From Pseudomonadota bacterium (GTDB lineage: Bacteria > Pseudomonadota > Gammaproteobacteria > Xanthomonadales > Xanthomonadaceae): a DNA stretch of 19,970 nucleotides. The notes under the pieces are model-generated. The model ran no database searches. It was given only the letters and a program-made list of their open reading frames with translations, and was not told the DNA's origin. The DNA lies in contig JAEXRB010000381.1 of the NCBI GenBank assembly GCA_023438325.1, positions 1 to 19,970 on the forward strand, read 5' to 3'. Position 1 is the first letter of the stretch. Every line of letters starts with the position of its first letter. The position numbers and the translations under genes were made by a program. Below are positions 1 through 7,613 of the stretch, in pieces.

Positions 1-1022
1 GGTGCCGTGGGCGGGCCATCCCAGATGCGCAGACTCACGAAATCGAAAGGCGCGGCGGTACCGCCGTAGCCGCTCTGGTAGGCGGGAAACTCCGCATGCG
101 TCAGCGTCCATGCCTGGTCCGACGGCACGGTGAAGTCGTCCGCTACCCGGAAAACGGTTCCAGCGATGATCGCGCTGGTAAAGCCGGCAGTGGTATTGGC
201 CACGCCGGGGTTGGAATCGTCCTGCTGCAATTCACTCCAGTGGTAGCCAGCAGGTGCCGCCACGCCACTGTCTGTGGTGGCACCTGTGCTCATCGGGCCG
301 TTGTCGTAGATCGCGCTGCCGCCTTCCCGGTAGTGGATGCGCAGTGTTGCAGCGCCCACGCCGCCGGTATCGCCCCCACCACTGTCCGTCACCCGCAGTA
401 TCCAGGTTCCCTGCATCTGCCAGGGCGCCATGCCCGCGAAGGTTGCCACCAGCGAGGTGGGCGGCATCGGATTGACGGCACCTTCACCGCCCGAATCGGT
501 GGTGAAATAGCTGCCTGCGGGAATCTGGCTCGCACTGCCGGTGGCCTGTGCAGCCTGCCACAGCCCGCCGGATGGCGGTGTCGCCGCATCGCTGAAGATG
601 TAAGGCCCGGCAAGGTCTGCGCCATGACCGCACCCGGCGGCAGTGATCGCGCCGAGTCGCCCGAACAAGGTGTGCTGCCGCAGGCCGCCGGGTGAAATCA
701 GCACCGCCGTAACGTCGCTGCCCCAGGTGTGTACTGGCGAGAAATGCAGTTCCACATCCAGATCCACCAGTTCGCCGGCCAGCGCCGGCAAGGTGAAGCC
801 GATGTCCAGCGGTGTGCCGGCAGAACCGCAGGATGTCGGGGTGCCGGGACCATCGGGGATCATGCCGACGCCCGTGCCGGCGACGGTGAAGGTCTGCAAC
901 GGTGCGCCGCGTGCGGAACCGGCGACCGTTGCGGAATCGGTGGCGAATGCCACAGGCGCGGCAGCAAACAGAAGACTTGCCACCAGTGCGGATACAGACA
1001 ACCGGCTGATGAGTGGTGACAT
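1..1022 (-). CDS. Exported P-domain (proprotein convertase type) protein, 3' end beyond window
   Basis: The gene starts at ATG 1022 and runs off the left edge with 340 codons visible and no stop. A signal peptide covers about residues 1-27 (hydrophobic core LVASLLFAAAPVAFA, then TD), so the product is exported. Residues about 43-232 look like the P/Homo-B beta-sandwich of subtilisin-like convertases: HTWGSDVTAVLISPGG at 98-113, GTWILRVTD near 205 and GGDTGGVGAATLRI near 217. No Ser-His-Asp protease domain precedes the P domain, unlike in convertases. Residues about 233-340 start a second beta-rich segment with the motif FRVADDFTVP at 291-300. A ribosome site (AGGAAG) lies about six bases before the ATG. 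The role is unknown; it may be an adhesin or an accessory binding module. Export and the P-domain fold are fairly sure, the function is not. Confidence 0.75.
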   Translation of the reverse strand, partial: MSPLISRLSVSALVASLLFAAAPVAFATDSATVAGSARGAPLQTFTVAGTGVGMIPDGPGTPTSCGSAGTPLDIGFTLPALAGELVDLDVELHFSPVHTWGSDVTAVLISPGGLRQHTLFGRLGAITAAGCGHGADLAGPYIFSDAATPPSGGLWQAAQATGSASQIPAGSYFTTDSGGEGAVNPMPPTSLVATFAGMAPWQMQGTWILRVTDSGGGDTGGVGAATLRIHYREGGSAIYDNGPMSTGATTDSGVAAPAGYHWSELQQDDSNPGVANTTAGFTSAIIAGTVFRVADDFTVPSDQAWTLTHAEFPAYQSGYGGTAAPFDFVSLRIWDGPPTA

Positions 1023-1113
1023 CGTTTTCTTCCTGAACCAATGGGATGGAATCCATGTCAACAGGAAAGCGCGCGCAAACCGGACATGGCCGGCGCTGGC
1101 GATGACACCGCGA

Positions 1114-2262
1114 TCAGAACAGCTCGCCCTGCGGCGATACCGGGCGCGGCGGCACGAAGCACGTGGTATCCAGATCCAGTGCCTCGCGCCCGCGATTCAG
1201 GCCGAACTTGCGGCACGCCACGGCGAAACGCTGGCGCAGCAGATCGGCATACGCGCCCTGCCCGCGCATACGGCTGCCGAAATCCGGGTCGTTGTCGCGC
1301 CCGCCGCGCATGTCGCGCAGCACGTTCATCACGTGCGCGGCGCGCTCGGGCAGATGCAGGGCCAGCCATTGGCGCATCAGATCCTTCACCTCGTATGGCA
1401 GGCGCAGCACGGTGTAGCCAGCCACGCGTGCGCCTGCGGCAGCGGCGCGTTGGAGGATGGTTTCCATGAACTGATCTGTGACGAAAGGAATCACCGGCGC
1501 CACCATCACCCCGCACGGCACGCCCGCGGCGTTGAGCGCTTCCACCGTCTGCAAGCGGCGATGCGGCGCGCTGGCGCGCGGCTCCAGCGCAGCCGAAAGG
1601 CGGTTGTCGAATGTGGTGACGGAAACAAACACGTGAACCAGCCGGCGCTTTGCCATGCTCGCAAGCAGGTCGATGTCGCGCTCAATCAAGGCGTTCTTGG
1701 TGACGATGGTGGCCGGGTGGTTGGTTTCGGCCAATACCTCCAGCACGCTGCGCGTGAGCGCGTGGTGACGTTCGATCGGCTGGTACGGATCGGTGTTGGC
1801 GCCCAGATTGATCGGCGAGCAGACATAGCCGCGTTTGCCCAGCTCTTCGCGCAGCAGTGCGGCGGCATTGGTTTTTGCAAACAGCCTTGTCTCGAAATCC
1901 AGCCCGGCGGAGAGGTTGAGATAGCTGTGCGATGGGCGCGCATAGCAGTAGACGCATCCGTGTTCGCATCCTCGATAGGGGTTGATCGATTGTGTGAAGC
2001 CGAGATCGGGCGAATCGTTGCGGCTGATGATGCTGCGTGCGGTTTCACGGGTGACCTGCGTCTGCGGGCGGGCAGGCGCATCCAGCGCCTCGTCCGGGGT
2101 CCAGCCATCGTCCTCGCGAACATGGCTGCGCGATTCGAAACGCCCGGCAGGATTTGAGGCCGCGCCCCGCCCCTTGAACTTGGTCGGGCCGCCCAGTTCG
2201 AGCGGTGCTGCGGTGGTGATGGAGGGCGGCAACTTCATGAAGGCCAGTATGCCGATCGCCAT
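1114..2262 (-). CDS. PA0069-type radical SAM protein (SplB-like)
   Basis: This 382-residue protein carries the radical SAM cluster motif C99-x3-C103-x2-C106 (CEHGCVYCYARP), which binds a 4Fe-4S cluster that cleaves S-adenosylmethionine. The N-terminal block KFKGRGAASNPAGRFES (28-44) and the internal NLGANTDPYQPIE typify the PA0069/Rv2578c radical SAM family, related to spore photoproduct lyase. The physiological substrate of this family is not known to me. The ATG at 2262 follows the transporter stop with a single intervening base (TGA-G-ATG), so translational coupling is likely. A second ATG at 2238 (MKLPPS) would give 374 residues, and neither has a strong ribosome site. No T-tailed terminator is visible after the stop. 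Confidence 0.88.
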   Translation of the reverse strand: MAIGILAFMKLPPSITTAAPLELGGPTKFKGRGAASNPAGRFESRSHVREDDGWTPDEALDAPARPQTQVTRETARSIISRNDSPDLGFTQSINPYRGCEHGCVYCYARPSHSYLNLSAGLDFETRLFAKTNAAALLREELGKRGYVCSPINLGANTDPYQPIERHHALTRSVLEVLAETNHPATIVTKNALIERDIDLLASMAKRRLVHVFVSVTTFDNRLSAALEPRASAPHRRLQTVEALNAAGVPCGVMVAPVIPFVTDQFMETILQRAAAAGARVAGYTVLRLPYEVKDLMRQWLALHLPERAAHVMNVLRDMRGGRDNDPDFGSRMRGQGAYADLLRQRFAVACRKFGLNRGREALDLDTTCFVPPRPVSPQGELF

Positions 2263-2263
2263 C

Positions 2264-3166
2264 TCACCGGATGAGACGGCTTGCGTCCTGGCGGGCGCCG
2301 GCAGCTTCGCTCCATGAGCGCCGATTCAGCCAGTACGTGAATCCGGCGGCCACCGGGTACATCAGCACGGCGTAAACCGCCGCCGGAATCGCAATGGCTT
2401 CGCTCTCCAGCACTTGCAGTGCAAGGATGATCGCCAGCGTGCTGTTGTGCACGCTGATCTCGAATCCGATGGCAATGGCCTGCGGCCTTCCGAGGCGGGT
2501 GACAAGGCCGGCGAAGTAGCCGGAGAACAGGCTGATGAGGTTGAACGCCAGACACGCGATGCCCACTACCGCGGCGTAATCGCGCAACACATCGAACTGG
2601 CCGACGATGGCCAGCAGGATCAGCACCACCAGCAGCAATGTGGACAGCACGCGCACCGGCTTTTCCGCCATGTCGGCCAGTTTTGGCCACCATGCGCGCA
2701 GCACCATGCCCAGCACCACCGGCACCACCACGATCACCGCCACTTCGATCAGTTTGCGCAACGGCGGTGGCACCGCGTTTTCGCTGTCGAGGAAGAACTG
2801 CAATGCCAGCCCTGTCCAAAGCGGCAGCGTCACCAGTGCAAGGGCGCTGTTGACCGCTGTCAAGGTCACGTTCAAGGCCACGTCGCCACGCGCCAGATGG
2901 CTGAAAATGTTGGCTGTCACACCACCTGGAGAAGCGGAAAGCAGGACCAGCCCCACCGCCAGTTCCGGCGGCAGCTTGAGGCTCCATGCCAGCGCGAAGG
3001 CGACCGGAGGCAACGCCAGTGCCTGCACCATGAGCGCCACCAGCACCGCGCGCGGCTGCCGCAGCACACGGGCAAAATCCGCCCGCGTGAGGTGCAGCCC
3101 GAGGCCTGCCATCAGGATCGCCAATGCAATCGGCAGGAAAAGTGTCAGCAAGGTGCCGTCGGCCAT
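2264..3166 (-). CDS. Bile acid:sodium symporter (BASS) family transporter
   Basis: This 300-residue inner-membrane protein is almost entirely hydrophobic helices, as in the 10-TM BASS family. The family block SASPGGVTANIFSHLARGDVA (about 77-97) is clear, and a later helix holds EISVHNSTLAIILAL, the second conserved crossing region. Family members import organic anions with sodium; the substrate here cannot be read from sequence. I chose ATG 3166 (MADGTLLTLFLPIA) because the first helix begins right after it. A GTG at 3226 would add 20 polar residues of no family resemblance. A weak GGGA lies about seven bases before ATG 3166. The stop is one base from the start of the radical SAM gene, suggesting a two-gene operon. 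It is divergent from the small exported protein at 3300. Confidence 0.87.
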   Translation of the reverse strand: MADGTLLTLFLPIALAILMAGLGLHLTRADFARVLRQPRAVLVALMVQALALPPVAFALAWSLKLPPELAVGLVLLSASPGGVTANIFSHLARGDVALNVTLTAVNSALALVTLPLWTGLALQFFLDSENAVPPPLRKLIEVAVIVVVPVVLGMVLRAWWPKLADMAEKPVRVLSTLLLVVLILLAIVGQFDVLRDYAAVVGIACLAFNLISLFSGYFAGLVTRLGRPQAIAIGFEISVHNSTLAIILALQVLESEAIAIPAAVYAVLMYPVAAGFTYWLNRRSWSEAAGARQDASRLIR

Positions 3167-3299
3167 CGATGTCCCAAAGGTGTGGCATGCCTGTCGCAGC
3201 CGATGGTGGCGGGCGACTGGATGCACTGCAAGCGTCGTGGCTTTCCAGCGTCACTGCATCAAACTAGACTGGCCGCCCGCTACCAAGACGATACCTGCC

Positions 3300-3794
3300 G
3301 TGTCCAAGCTCTCCCTTCCCGCTTCCCTCCTGGCTACCTGCCTGCTGGCGGCCAGTGCCGCATCGCCAGCACTCGCGCAATCGTTTTCGACGCTGGAGGA
3401 GCGCATGAGCGCGGCGCAGTTCCGTGCGGCCGGCCTGGACAAGCTCAGCCCCGAGGAACTGGCAGCGCTGAACGAATGGCTGCGCAAGAGCGCCAGTGCC
3501 GGCACCGTGAGCGCCGCACCAGCGGCCGTCGCCATGGAGGACCGCACCGGCCTTGACGACAGCTCGTATTCAAGCGGCGTCAGCAGCCGCATCATCGGCA
3601 AATTCGCTGGCTGGGAAGGCAAGACCACCTTCCATCTGGAAAACGGTCAGGTCTGGCGCCAGGTCGGCAGCGACAAGTGGAGTGGCGTGAAGCTGGAGAA
3701 CCCCAGCGTGACGATCAAGCCAGGCTTCATGGGTAGCTGGACGCTCAAGGTCGAGGGCTACAACACCACGACCAAGGTCAAGCGCGTCAAGTAA
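3300..3794 (+). CDS. Small exported protein of unknown function (GTG start)
   Basis: The frame continues upstream without meaning, but from GTG 3300 it reads a textbook signal peptide (MSKLSLPASL...ASPALA, cleavage likely after residue 26), giving a 164-residue precursor. The mature part has an N-terminal helix with LSPEELAALNEWL (49-61), a low-complexity Ala/Ser linker (64-78), and a C-terminal beta-rich segment with FHLENGQVWRQ (111-121), NPSVTIKPGFMGSW (134-147) and a basic end KVKRVK. I recall similar C-terminal ends in uncharacterised exported proteins of Xanthomonadaceae, but no named domain. The start is inferred from the signal peptide; the ribosome site is poor (AAGACG about 11 bases upstream). 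It is probably a periplasmic or outer-membrane-associated protein and lies alone, divergent from the BASS transporter. Confidence 0.75.
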   Translation: MSKLSLPASLLATCLLAASAASPALAQSFSTLEERMSAAQFRAAGLDKLSPEELAALNEWLRKSASAGTVSAAPAAVAMEDRTGLDDSSYSSGVSSRIIGKFAGWEGKTTFHLENGQVWRQVGSDKWSGVKLENPSVTIKPGFMGSWTLKVEGYNTTTKVKRVK

Positions 3795-3819
3795 CCGCGC
3801 TGCCGGCAGCAGGCCGGAA

Positions 3820-3843
3820 TCGCCCGGACGCAGCGCCGGGCGA
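3820..3843 (+). terminator. Possible terminator of the small exported protein gene
   Basis: A perfect 8-bp stem (TCGCCCGG / CCGGGCGA) with an 8-base loop lies 26 bases after the stop at 3794. It is followed by a mixed pyrimidine stretch (GGCTTCCTCTTTCC) rather than a pure T run, so termination is plausible but weak. The convergent globin gene ends at 3877. Confidence 0.4.
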
Positions 3844-3876
3844 GGCTTCCTCTTTCCTGGATCCGAAATTCCCGGA

Positions 3877-4278
3877 TCAGAAGCGGGCGCTGAAGGTCGC
3901 AACGACCTTGTTCATGCCCAGGCGCCAACGCTCCAGCAGCGCGTCGTTGACTTGCGGATCGGTTTCCGCCACGGCTTTCACCAGGCTCTCGACCCAGTAG
4001 CGATACAACGACGGCGCCACCGGCACGCGACCAGTGCGCGCATGGGTATCGGCCATCTGGTTCATCGTGCGCTCGGCCAGACGACTGCCGCTGGCGTGCT
4101 CGATCGCCACGCTGATGCCGCGCCGCAGCGCAAAGCGTTGCGTATTGAAGTCGGTCTTGGAGAACATCCCGGCGACATCCGGGTGGCTGCTGAAGAAAAT
4201 ATCGTAGAAGCGTTCGATGAAATTCTTTTCGCGCAGGCAGCGCCCGTAGCTTTGTTGCAGGTCGTCAAAATTGTCCAT
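3877..4278 (-). CDS. Single-domain globin (haemoglobin-like)
   Basis: This 133-residue cytosolic protein aligns by eye with bacterial globins of the flavohaemoglobin globin-domain type. FIERFYDIFFSSHPDVAGMF (20-39) matches the B-helix to CD corner, and M75-ADTHARTGRV carries the likely proximal haem ligand His79. LYRYWVESLVKAVAE matches the G helix and the tail NKVVATFSARF the H helix. There is no reductase domain, so it is not a flavohaemoglobin. Haem globins of this size bind oxygen or NO; which applies here is unknown. The frame extends upstream to 4464, but ATG 4278 has a ribosome site (GGAG, four bases away) and begins the family-like sequence. It is divergent from parE, and a 17-bp palindrome lies 22 bases upstream of the start. 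Confidence 0.85.
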   Translation of the reverse strand: MDNFDDLQQSYGRCLREKNFIERFYDIFFSSHPDVAGMFSKTDFNTQRFALRRGISVAIEHASGSRLAERTMNQMADTHARTGRVPVAPSLYRYWVESLVKAVAETDPQVNDALLERWRLGMNKVVATFSARF

Positions 4279-4300
4279 GAAGCTCCACGTATTCCCTGTT

Positions 4301-4317
4301 ATGTTGCAACGCAACAT
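4301..4317. promoter_or_regulatory. 17-bp perfect palindrome, candidate operator for the globin gene
   Basis: The sequence ATGTTGCAACGCAACAT has two 7-bp arms around an AAC centre with no mismatch. It sits 22 bases upstream of the globin ATG, in the 184-bp divergent spacer shared with parE, where a repressor would block the globin promoter. I cannot assign it to a known regulator. Confidence 0.45.
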
Positions 4318-4415
4318 TCCAGGCGATCCTGCTGTTCCCGGGGTGTGCCTTTGGTCATGTTCGTGCTGTCTGGCCCGACACTTGGATCGCATGGCAATAC
4401 CTGCTTGACCAATTC

Positions 4416-4437
4416 CGGCAGGGTCACCATCCTGCCG
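4416..4437 (+). other. Hairpin in the parE leader
   Basis: A perfect 7-bp stem (CGGCAGG / CCTGCCG) with an 8-base loop ends 25 bases before the parE ATG. No T run follows, so it is not an obvious terminator. It may be a leader hairpin or chance in GC-rich DNA. Confidence 0.3.
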
Positions 4438-4462
4438 CGTCCCCCTTTGACACACGCAGCAC

Positions 4463-6367
4463 ATGAGCAGCCGCTACAACGCCGCCGATATCGAAGTCCT
4501 CTCCGGCCTTGACCCGGTCAAACGCCGCCCCGGCATGTATACCGACACCACGCGCCCGAACCATCTGGCGCAGGAGGTGATCGACAACTCGGTGGACGAA
4601 GCCCTGGCCGGGCATGCGAAAGGCATCGAGGTGACACTGCATGCCGATGGCAGCTGCGAAGTGGCCGACGATGGCCGCGGCATGCCGGTGGACATTCATC
4701 CGGAAGAAGGCATCCCCGGCGTCGAGCTGATCCTCACCCGACTGCATGCCGGCGGCAAGTTCAGCGGCAAGAACTACACCTTTTCCGGCGGCCTGCATGG
4801 CGTCGGCGTGTCCGTGGTCAATGCGCTCTCCACCAAGCTGGACATCTACATCAAGCGTGAAGGCATCGAGCATCACATGACCTTCCGCGACGGCCTGGCC
4901 GATACCACGCTCACCCAGATAGGCACCGTGGGCCGCCGCAACACCGGCACGCGGCTGCGCTTCTGGCCTGATCCGAAATATTTCGACAGCCCCAAGTTCA
5001 ATCTGCGCCAACTGCGCCACGTGCTGCGCGCCAAGGCCGTGCTCTGTCCCGGCCTGCGCGTGACTTTGTTCGATGAGGCCAGCGGCGAGCGCAACGAGTG
5101 GTTCTACGAGAACGGCCTGCGCGATTACCTGCGCGGCATGCTGGCCGACAACGACTACCTGCCGCCTGATCTGTTCCTGGCATCGCAGTCGCGCGAACAG
5201 GAAGCCTGCGAGTTCGCGGTGTGTTGGGTACCGCCGCCGGAATCGGGCGTGATCGAGTTGGTGCAGGAAAGCTACGTCAACCTGATTCCCACAGCGCAAG
5301 GCGGCACCCACGTCAACGGCCTGCGCTCGGGTCTGACCGAGGCGCTGCGCGAGTTCTGCGACTTCCGCAACCTGCTGCCGCGTGGCGTGAAACTGGCACC
5401 CGAGGATGTGTGGGATCGGGTCAGCTACGTGCTCAGCGCAAAACTTTCCGACCCTCAATTTTCCGGCCAGACGAAAGAACGCCTGTCCTCGCGCCAGGCC
5501 GCCGGTTTCGTCGAAGGCGTGGCACACGATGCGTTCTCGCTCTGGCTCAACCAGAACGTCGAACTGGGCCTCAAGATTGCCCAGCTCGCCATCGACCGCG
5601 CCTCTTCCCGCCTGAAAACCGAAAAACAGGTGGTGCGCAAGAAAATCACGCAAGGCCCGGCCCTGCCCGGCAAGCTGGCCGACTGCGCCTCGCAGGATCT
5701 CTCCCGCACCGAATTGTTTCTGGTGGAGGGCGATTCGGCCGGCGGCAGCGCACGGCAAGCGCGTGACAAGGATTTTCAGGCCATCCTGCCGCTGCGCGGC
5801 AAGATCCTGAACACATGGGAAGTCGCCAGCTCCGGCGTACTGGCCTCGCAGGAAGTACACGACCTGGCCGTGGCCATCGGCTGCGATCCGGGCTCGGACA
5901 ATCTCGAAGGCCTGCGTTACGGCAAAGTCGTCATCCTGGCCGATGCCGACTCGGACGGCCTGCATATCGCCACCCTGCTCTCCGCCCTGTTCCTCAAGCA
6001 CTTCCCCGCGCTGGTGCGCAGTGGCCACGTGTTCGTTGCGATGCCGCCGCTGTTCCGCGTAGACGTGGGCAAGCAGGTGTTCTACGCGCTGGACGATGAA
6101 GAACGCCGCATCCTGCTGGATCGGATCGAACGCGAGAAGATCAAGGGCGCCATCAACGTCACCCGCTTCAAGGGCTTGGGCGAGATGAACCCCTCGCAGT
6201 TGCGCGAATCCACGATCCATCCCGATACCCGCCGACTGGTGCAACTCACCGTGGAAGACGGCGACGATACCGCCGCACTGATGGACATGCTGCTGTCGAA
6301 AAAGCGCGCCTCCGACCGCAAGGTCTGGCTGGAAACCAAGGGCGATCTGGCCACACTGGACGCCTGA
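4463..6367 (+). CDS. parE: DNA topoisomerase IV subunit B (ParE)
   Basis: This 634-residue protein is the ATPase subunit of topoisomerase IV, which with ParC decatenates daughter chromosomes. The GHKL ATPase domain shows EVIDNSVDEALAGHA (E38 catalytic, N42 for Mg-ATP), DDGRGMPVD (69-77) and GGLHGVGVSVVNALS (109-123). The transducer has the QTKERLSSRQ loop (K338). The TOPRIM domain has LFLVEGDSAGGSARQARDKD (E422) and LADADSDG (D494, D496, D498), and RFKGLGEMNPSQLRESTIHP lies near the end. LPLRGKILNTWEV and the short length, without the GyrB insertion, favour ParE over GyrB. ATG 4463 gives the normal N-terminus, yet no clear Shine-Dalgarno precedes it. parC is not adjacent. It is convergent with mdh. 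Confidence 0.96.
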   Translation: MSSRYNAADIEVLSGLDPVKRRPGMYTDTTRPNHLAQEVIDNSVDEALAGHAKGIEVTLHADGSCEVADDGRGMPVDIHPEEGIPGVELILTRLHAGGKFSGKNYTFSGGLHGVGVSVVNALSTKLDIYIKREGIEHHMTFRDGLADTTLTQIGTVGRRNTGTRLRFWPDPKYFDSPKFNLRQLRHVLRAKAVLCPGLRVTLFDEASGERNEWFYENGLRDYLRGMLADNDYLPPDLFLASQSREQEACEFAVCWVPPPESGVIELVQESYVNLIPTAQGGTHVNGLRSGLTEALREFCDFRNLLPRGVKLAPEDVWDRVSYVLSAKLSDPQFSGQTKERLSSRQAAGFVEGVAHDAFSLWLNQNVELGLKIAQLAIDRASSRLKTEKQVVRKKITQGPALPGKLADCASQDLSRTELFLVEGDSAGGSARQARDKDFQAILPLRGKILNTWEVASSGVLASQEVHDLAVAIGCDPGSDNLEGLRYGKVVILADADSDGLHIATLLSALFLKHFPALVRSGHVFVAMPPLFRVDVGKQVFYALDDEERRILLDRIEREKIKGAINVTRFKGLGEMNPSQLRESTIHPDTRRLVQLTVEDGDDTAALMDMLLSKKRASDRKVWLETKGDLATLDA

Positions 6368-6424
6368 TTCGTGGCGCGCCGGCACCACGAGCGCATAGCG
6401 GCCGCAATCTGATCCCCGGAAATG

Positions 6425-6452
6425 CAAACGGGGCGGAAATCCGCCCCGTTTG
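6425..6452. terminator. Bidirectional terminator between parE and mdh
   Basis: A 12-bp perfect stem (CAAACGGGGCGG / CCGCCCCGTTTG, loop AAAT) sits midway between the convergent stops of parE (6367) and mdh (6483). The A and T flanks give a short U tail in both directions. Confidence 0.8.
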
Positions 6453-6482
6453 AAAGATCGCGCTGAAAACCGATGGAAAGGC

Positions 6483-7469
6483 TTACAGCAGGTGCGCCAC
6501 GCCGCTGCGCTCTTCTTCCAGTTCGGCCAGCGTATCGGCCACCTCGGCCTTGCTCAGCGCATCATCCAGATTCAAGCCCTGCACGATGCTGTATTCACCG
6601 TTCTGCGTGGTCACCGGGAAGCCGAACATCACGCCTTCCGGGATGCCGTAACTGCCATCGGACGCGATCCCCATCGTCACCCACTTGCCGTTGCTGCCCA
6701 GCACCCAATCACGGATGTGGTCGATGGCGGCATTGGCGGCAGAAGCTGCCGAGGAAAGGCCACGTGCTTCGATGATGGCGGCGCCACGCTTGCCCACCTT
6801 CGGGATGAACTCGTTGGCATTCCAGTCGGCATCGTTGATCTTGTCCTTCAACGACACCCCGTTGGCGGTGGCGAAGCGGTAGTCCGGGTACATGGTCGGG
6901 CTGTGGTTGCCCCACACCACCAGCTTCTCGATGTCGCCCACGGCCACGCCGGCCTTGCTGGCGAGCTGGCTCAGAGCGCGGTTGTGATCCAGGCGCAGCA
7001 TGGCGGTGAAGTTTTTCGCCGGCAGATCCGGCGCTGACTTCATCGCGATGTAGGCATTGGTGTTGGCCGGGTTGCCGACCACCAGCACCTTCACGTTGCG
7101 TGAGGCAACCTTGTTCAACGCGGCGCCCTGGGCGGTGAAGATCTTGGCGTTTTCGAGCAGAAGATCCTTGCGCTCCATGCCCGGGCCGCGCGGACGCGCA
7201 CCGACGAGCAGGGCGACGTCGGCATCCTTGAATGCCACTTCCGCATCATCGGTGCCGATCACGCCGGCCAGCAGCGGGAACGCGCAATCTTCCAGCTCCA
7301 TGATCACGCCCTTCAGCGCGGCCTGGGCCTTTTCCATCGGCAGTTCCAGCAGTTGCAGGATGACGGGCTGATCCTTGCCGAGCATTTCGCCGGAAGCAAT
7401 GCGGAACAGCAGCGAGTAGCCAATCTGGCCGGCAGCACCGGTGACGGCAACGCGAACGGGAGTTTTCAT
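6483..7469 (-). CDS. mdh: Malate dehydrogenase
   Basis: This 328-residue enzyme interconverts malate and oxaloacetate with NAD in the TCA cycle. The Rossmann loop VTGAAGQIGY is at 9-18. The mobile loop ARPRGPGMERKDLL starts at 91, with substrate arginines expected at R92 and R100. GNPANTNAY is at 132-140, and the catalytic pair is D161 (RLDHNRA) with H189 (WGNHSPTM). It is the cytosolic-type (type 2) enzyme also found in Xanthomonas. An upstream start at 7499 would add MSLRSPGDLP, which is not family-like; ATG 7469 has GGAG about eight bases upstream. The aminotransferase gene upstream on the same strand could supply or use oxaloacetate, but the 144-base gap holds a structured repeat, so cotranscription is uncertain. 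Confidence 0.96.
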   Translation of the reverse strand: MKTPVRVAVTGAAGQIGYSLLFRIASGEMLGKDQPVILQLLELPMEKAQAALKGVIMELEDCAFPLLAGVIGTDDAEVAFKDADVALLVGARPRGPGMERKDLLLENAKIFTAQGAALNKVASRNVKVLVVGNPANTNAYIAMKSAPDLPAKNFTAMLRLDHNRALSQLASKAGVAVGDIEKLVVWGNHSPTMYPDYRFATANGVSLKDKINDADWNANEFIPKVGKRGAAIIEARGLSSAASAANAAIDHIRDWVLGSNGKWVTMGIASDGSYGIPEGVMFGFPVTTQNGEYSIVQGLNLDDALSKAEVADTLAELEEERSGVAHLL

Positions 7470-7523
7470 GGGGAGGTCTCCAGGGGAACGGAGCGACACG
7501 CATGTGGAACGTGCCGCGTGGTT

Positions 7524-7586
7524 TCGTCAGGCTCGGTCGCGCCAGCCGGCGCAGTCACTCGGGATGCCGCACCCCGAGCCTGACGA
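7524..7586. repeat. Structured inverted repeat between the aminotransferase gene and mdh
   Basis: Two perfect 13-bp arms (TCGTCAGGCTCGG at 7524-7536 and CCGAGCCTGACGA at 7574-7586) enclose 37 bases. Inside is a 5-bp hairpin (GCGCC-AGCC-GGCGC, 7539-7552) and a weaker one at 7561-7575 that overlaps the outer arm by two bases. No T run follows on either strand. It could be a transcript-processing or REP-like element, or an attenuating structure in the mdh leader. Confidence 0.6.
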
Positions 7587-7613
7587 GGGATGCGCAACCT
7601 GAAAACGGATGCG

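Noticed and set aside
1056..1061. TTGACA on the minus strand upstream of the P-domain gene as a -35
   Set aside because: No acceptable -10 occurs 16-18 bases downstream before the start codon.
4406..4436. TTGACC followed by CATCCT as a parE promoter
   Set aside because: The -10 matches only three of six positions and overlaps a hairpin, so it is too weak to call.
4424..6427. A 667-codon open frame antisense to parE, longer than parE itself
   Set aside because: It has no domain resemblance, is rich in His/Gln/Gly as expected from the reverse of a GC-rich gene, and parE on the other strand is unmistakable.
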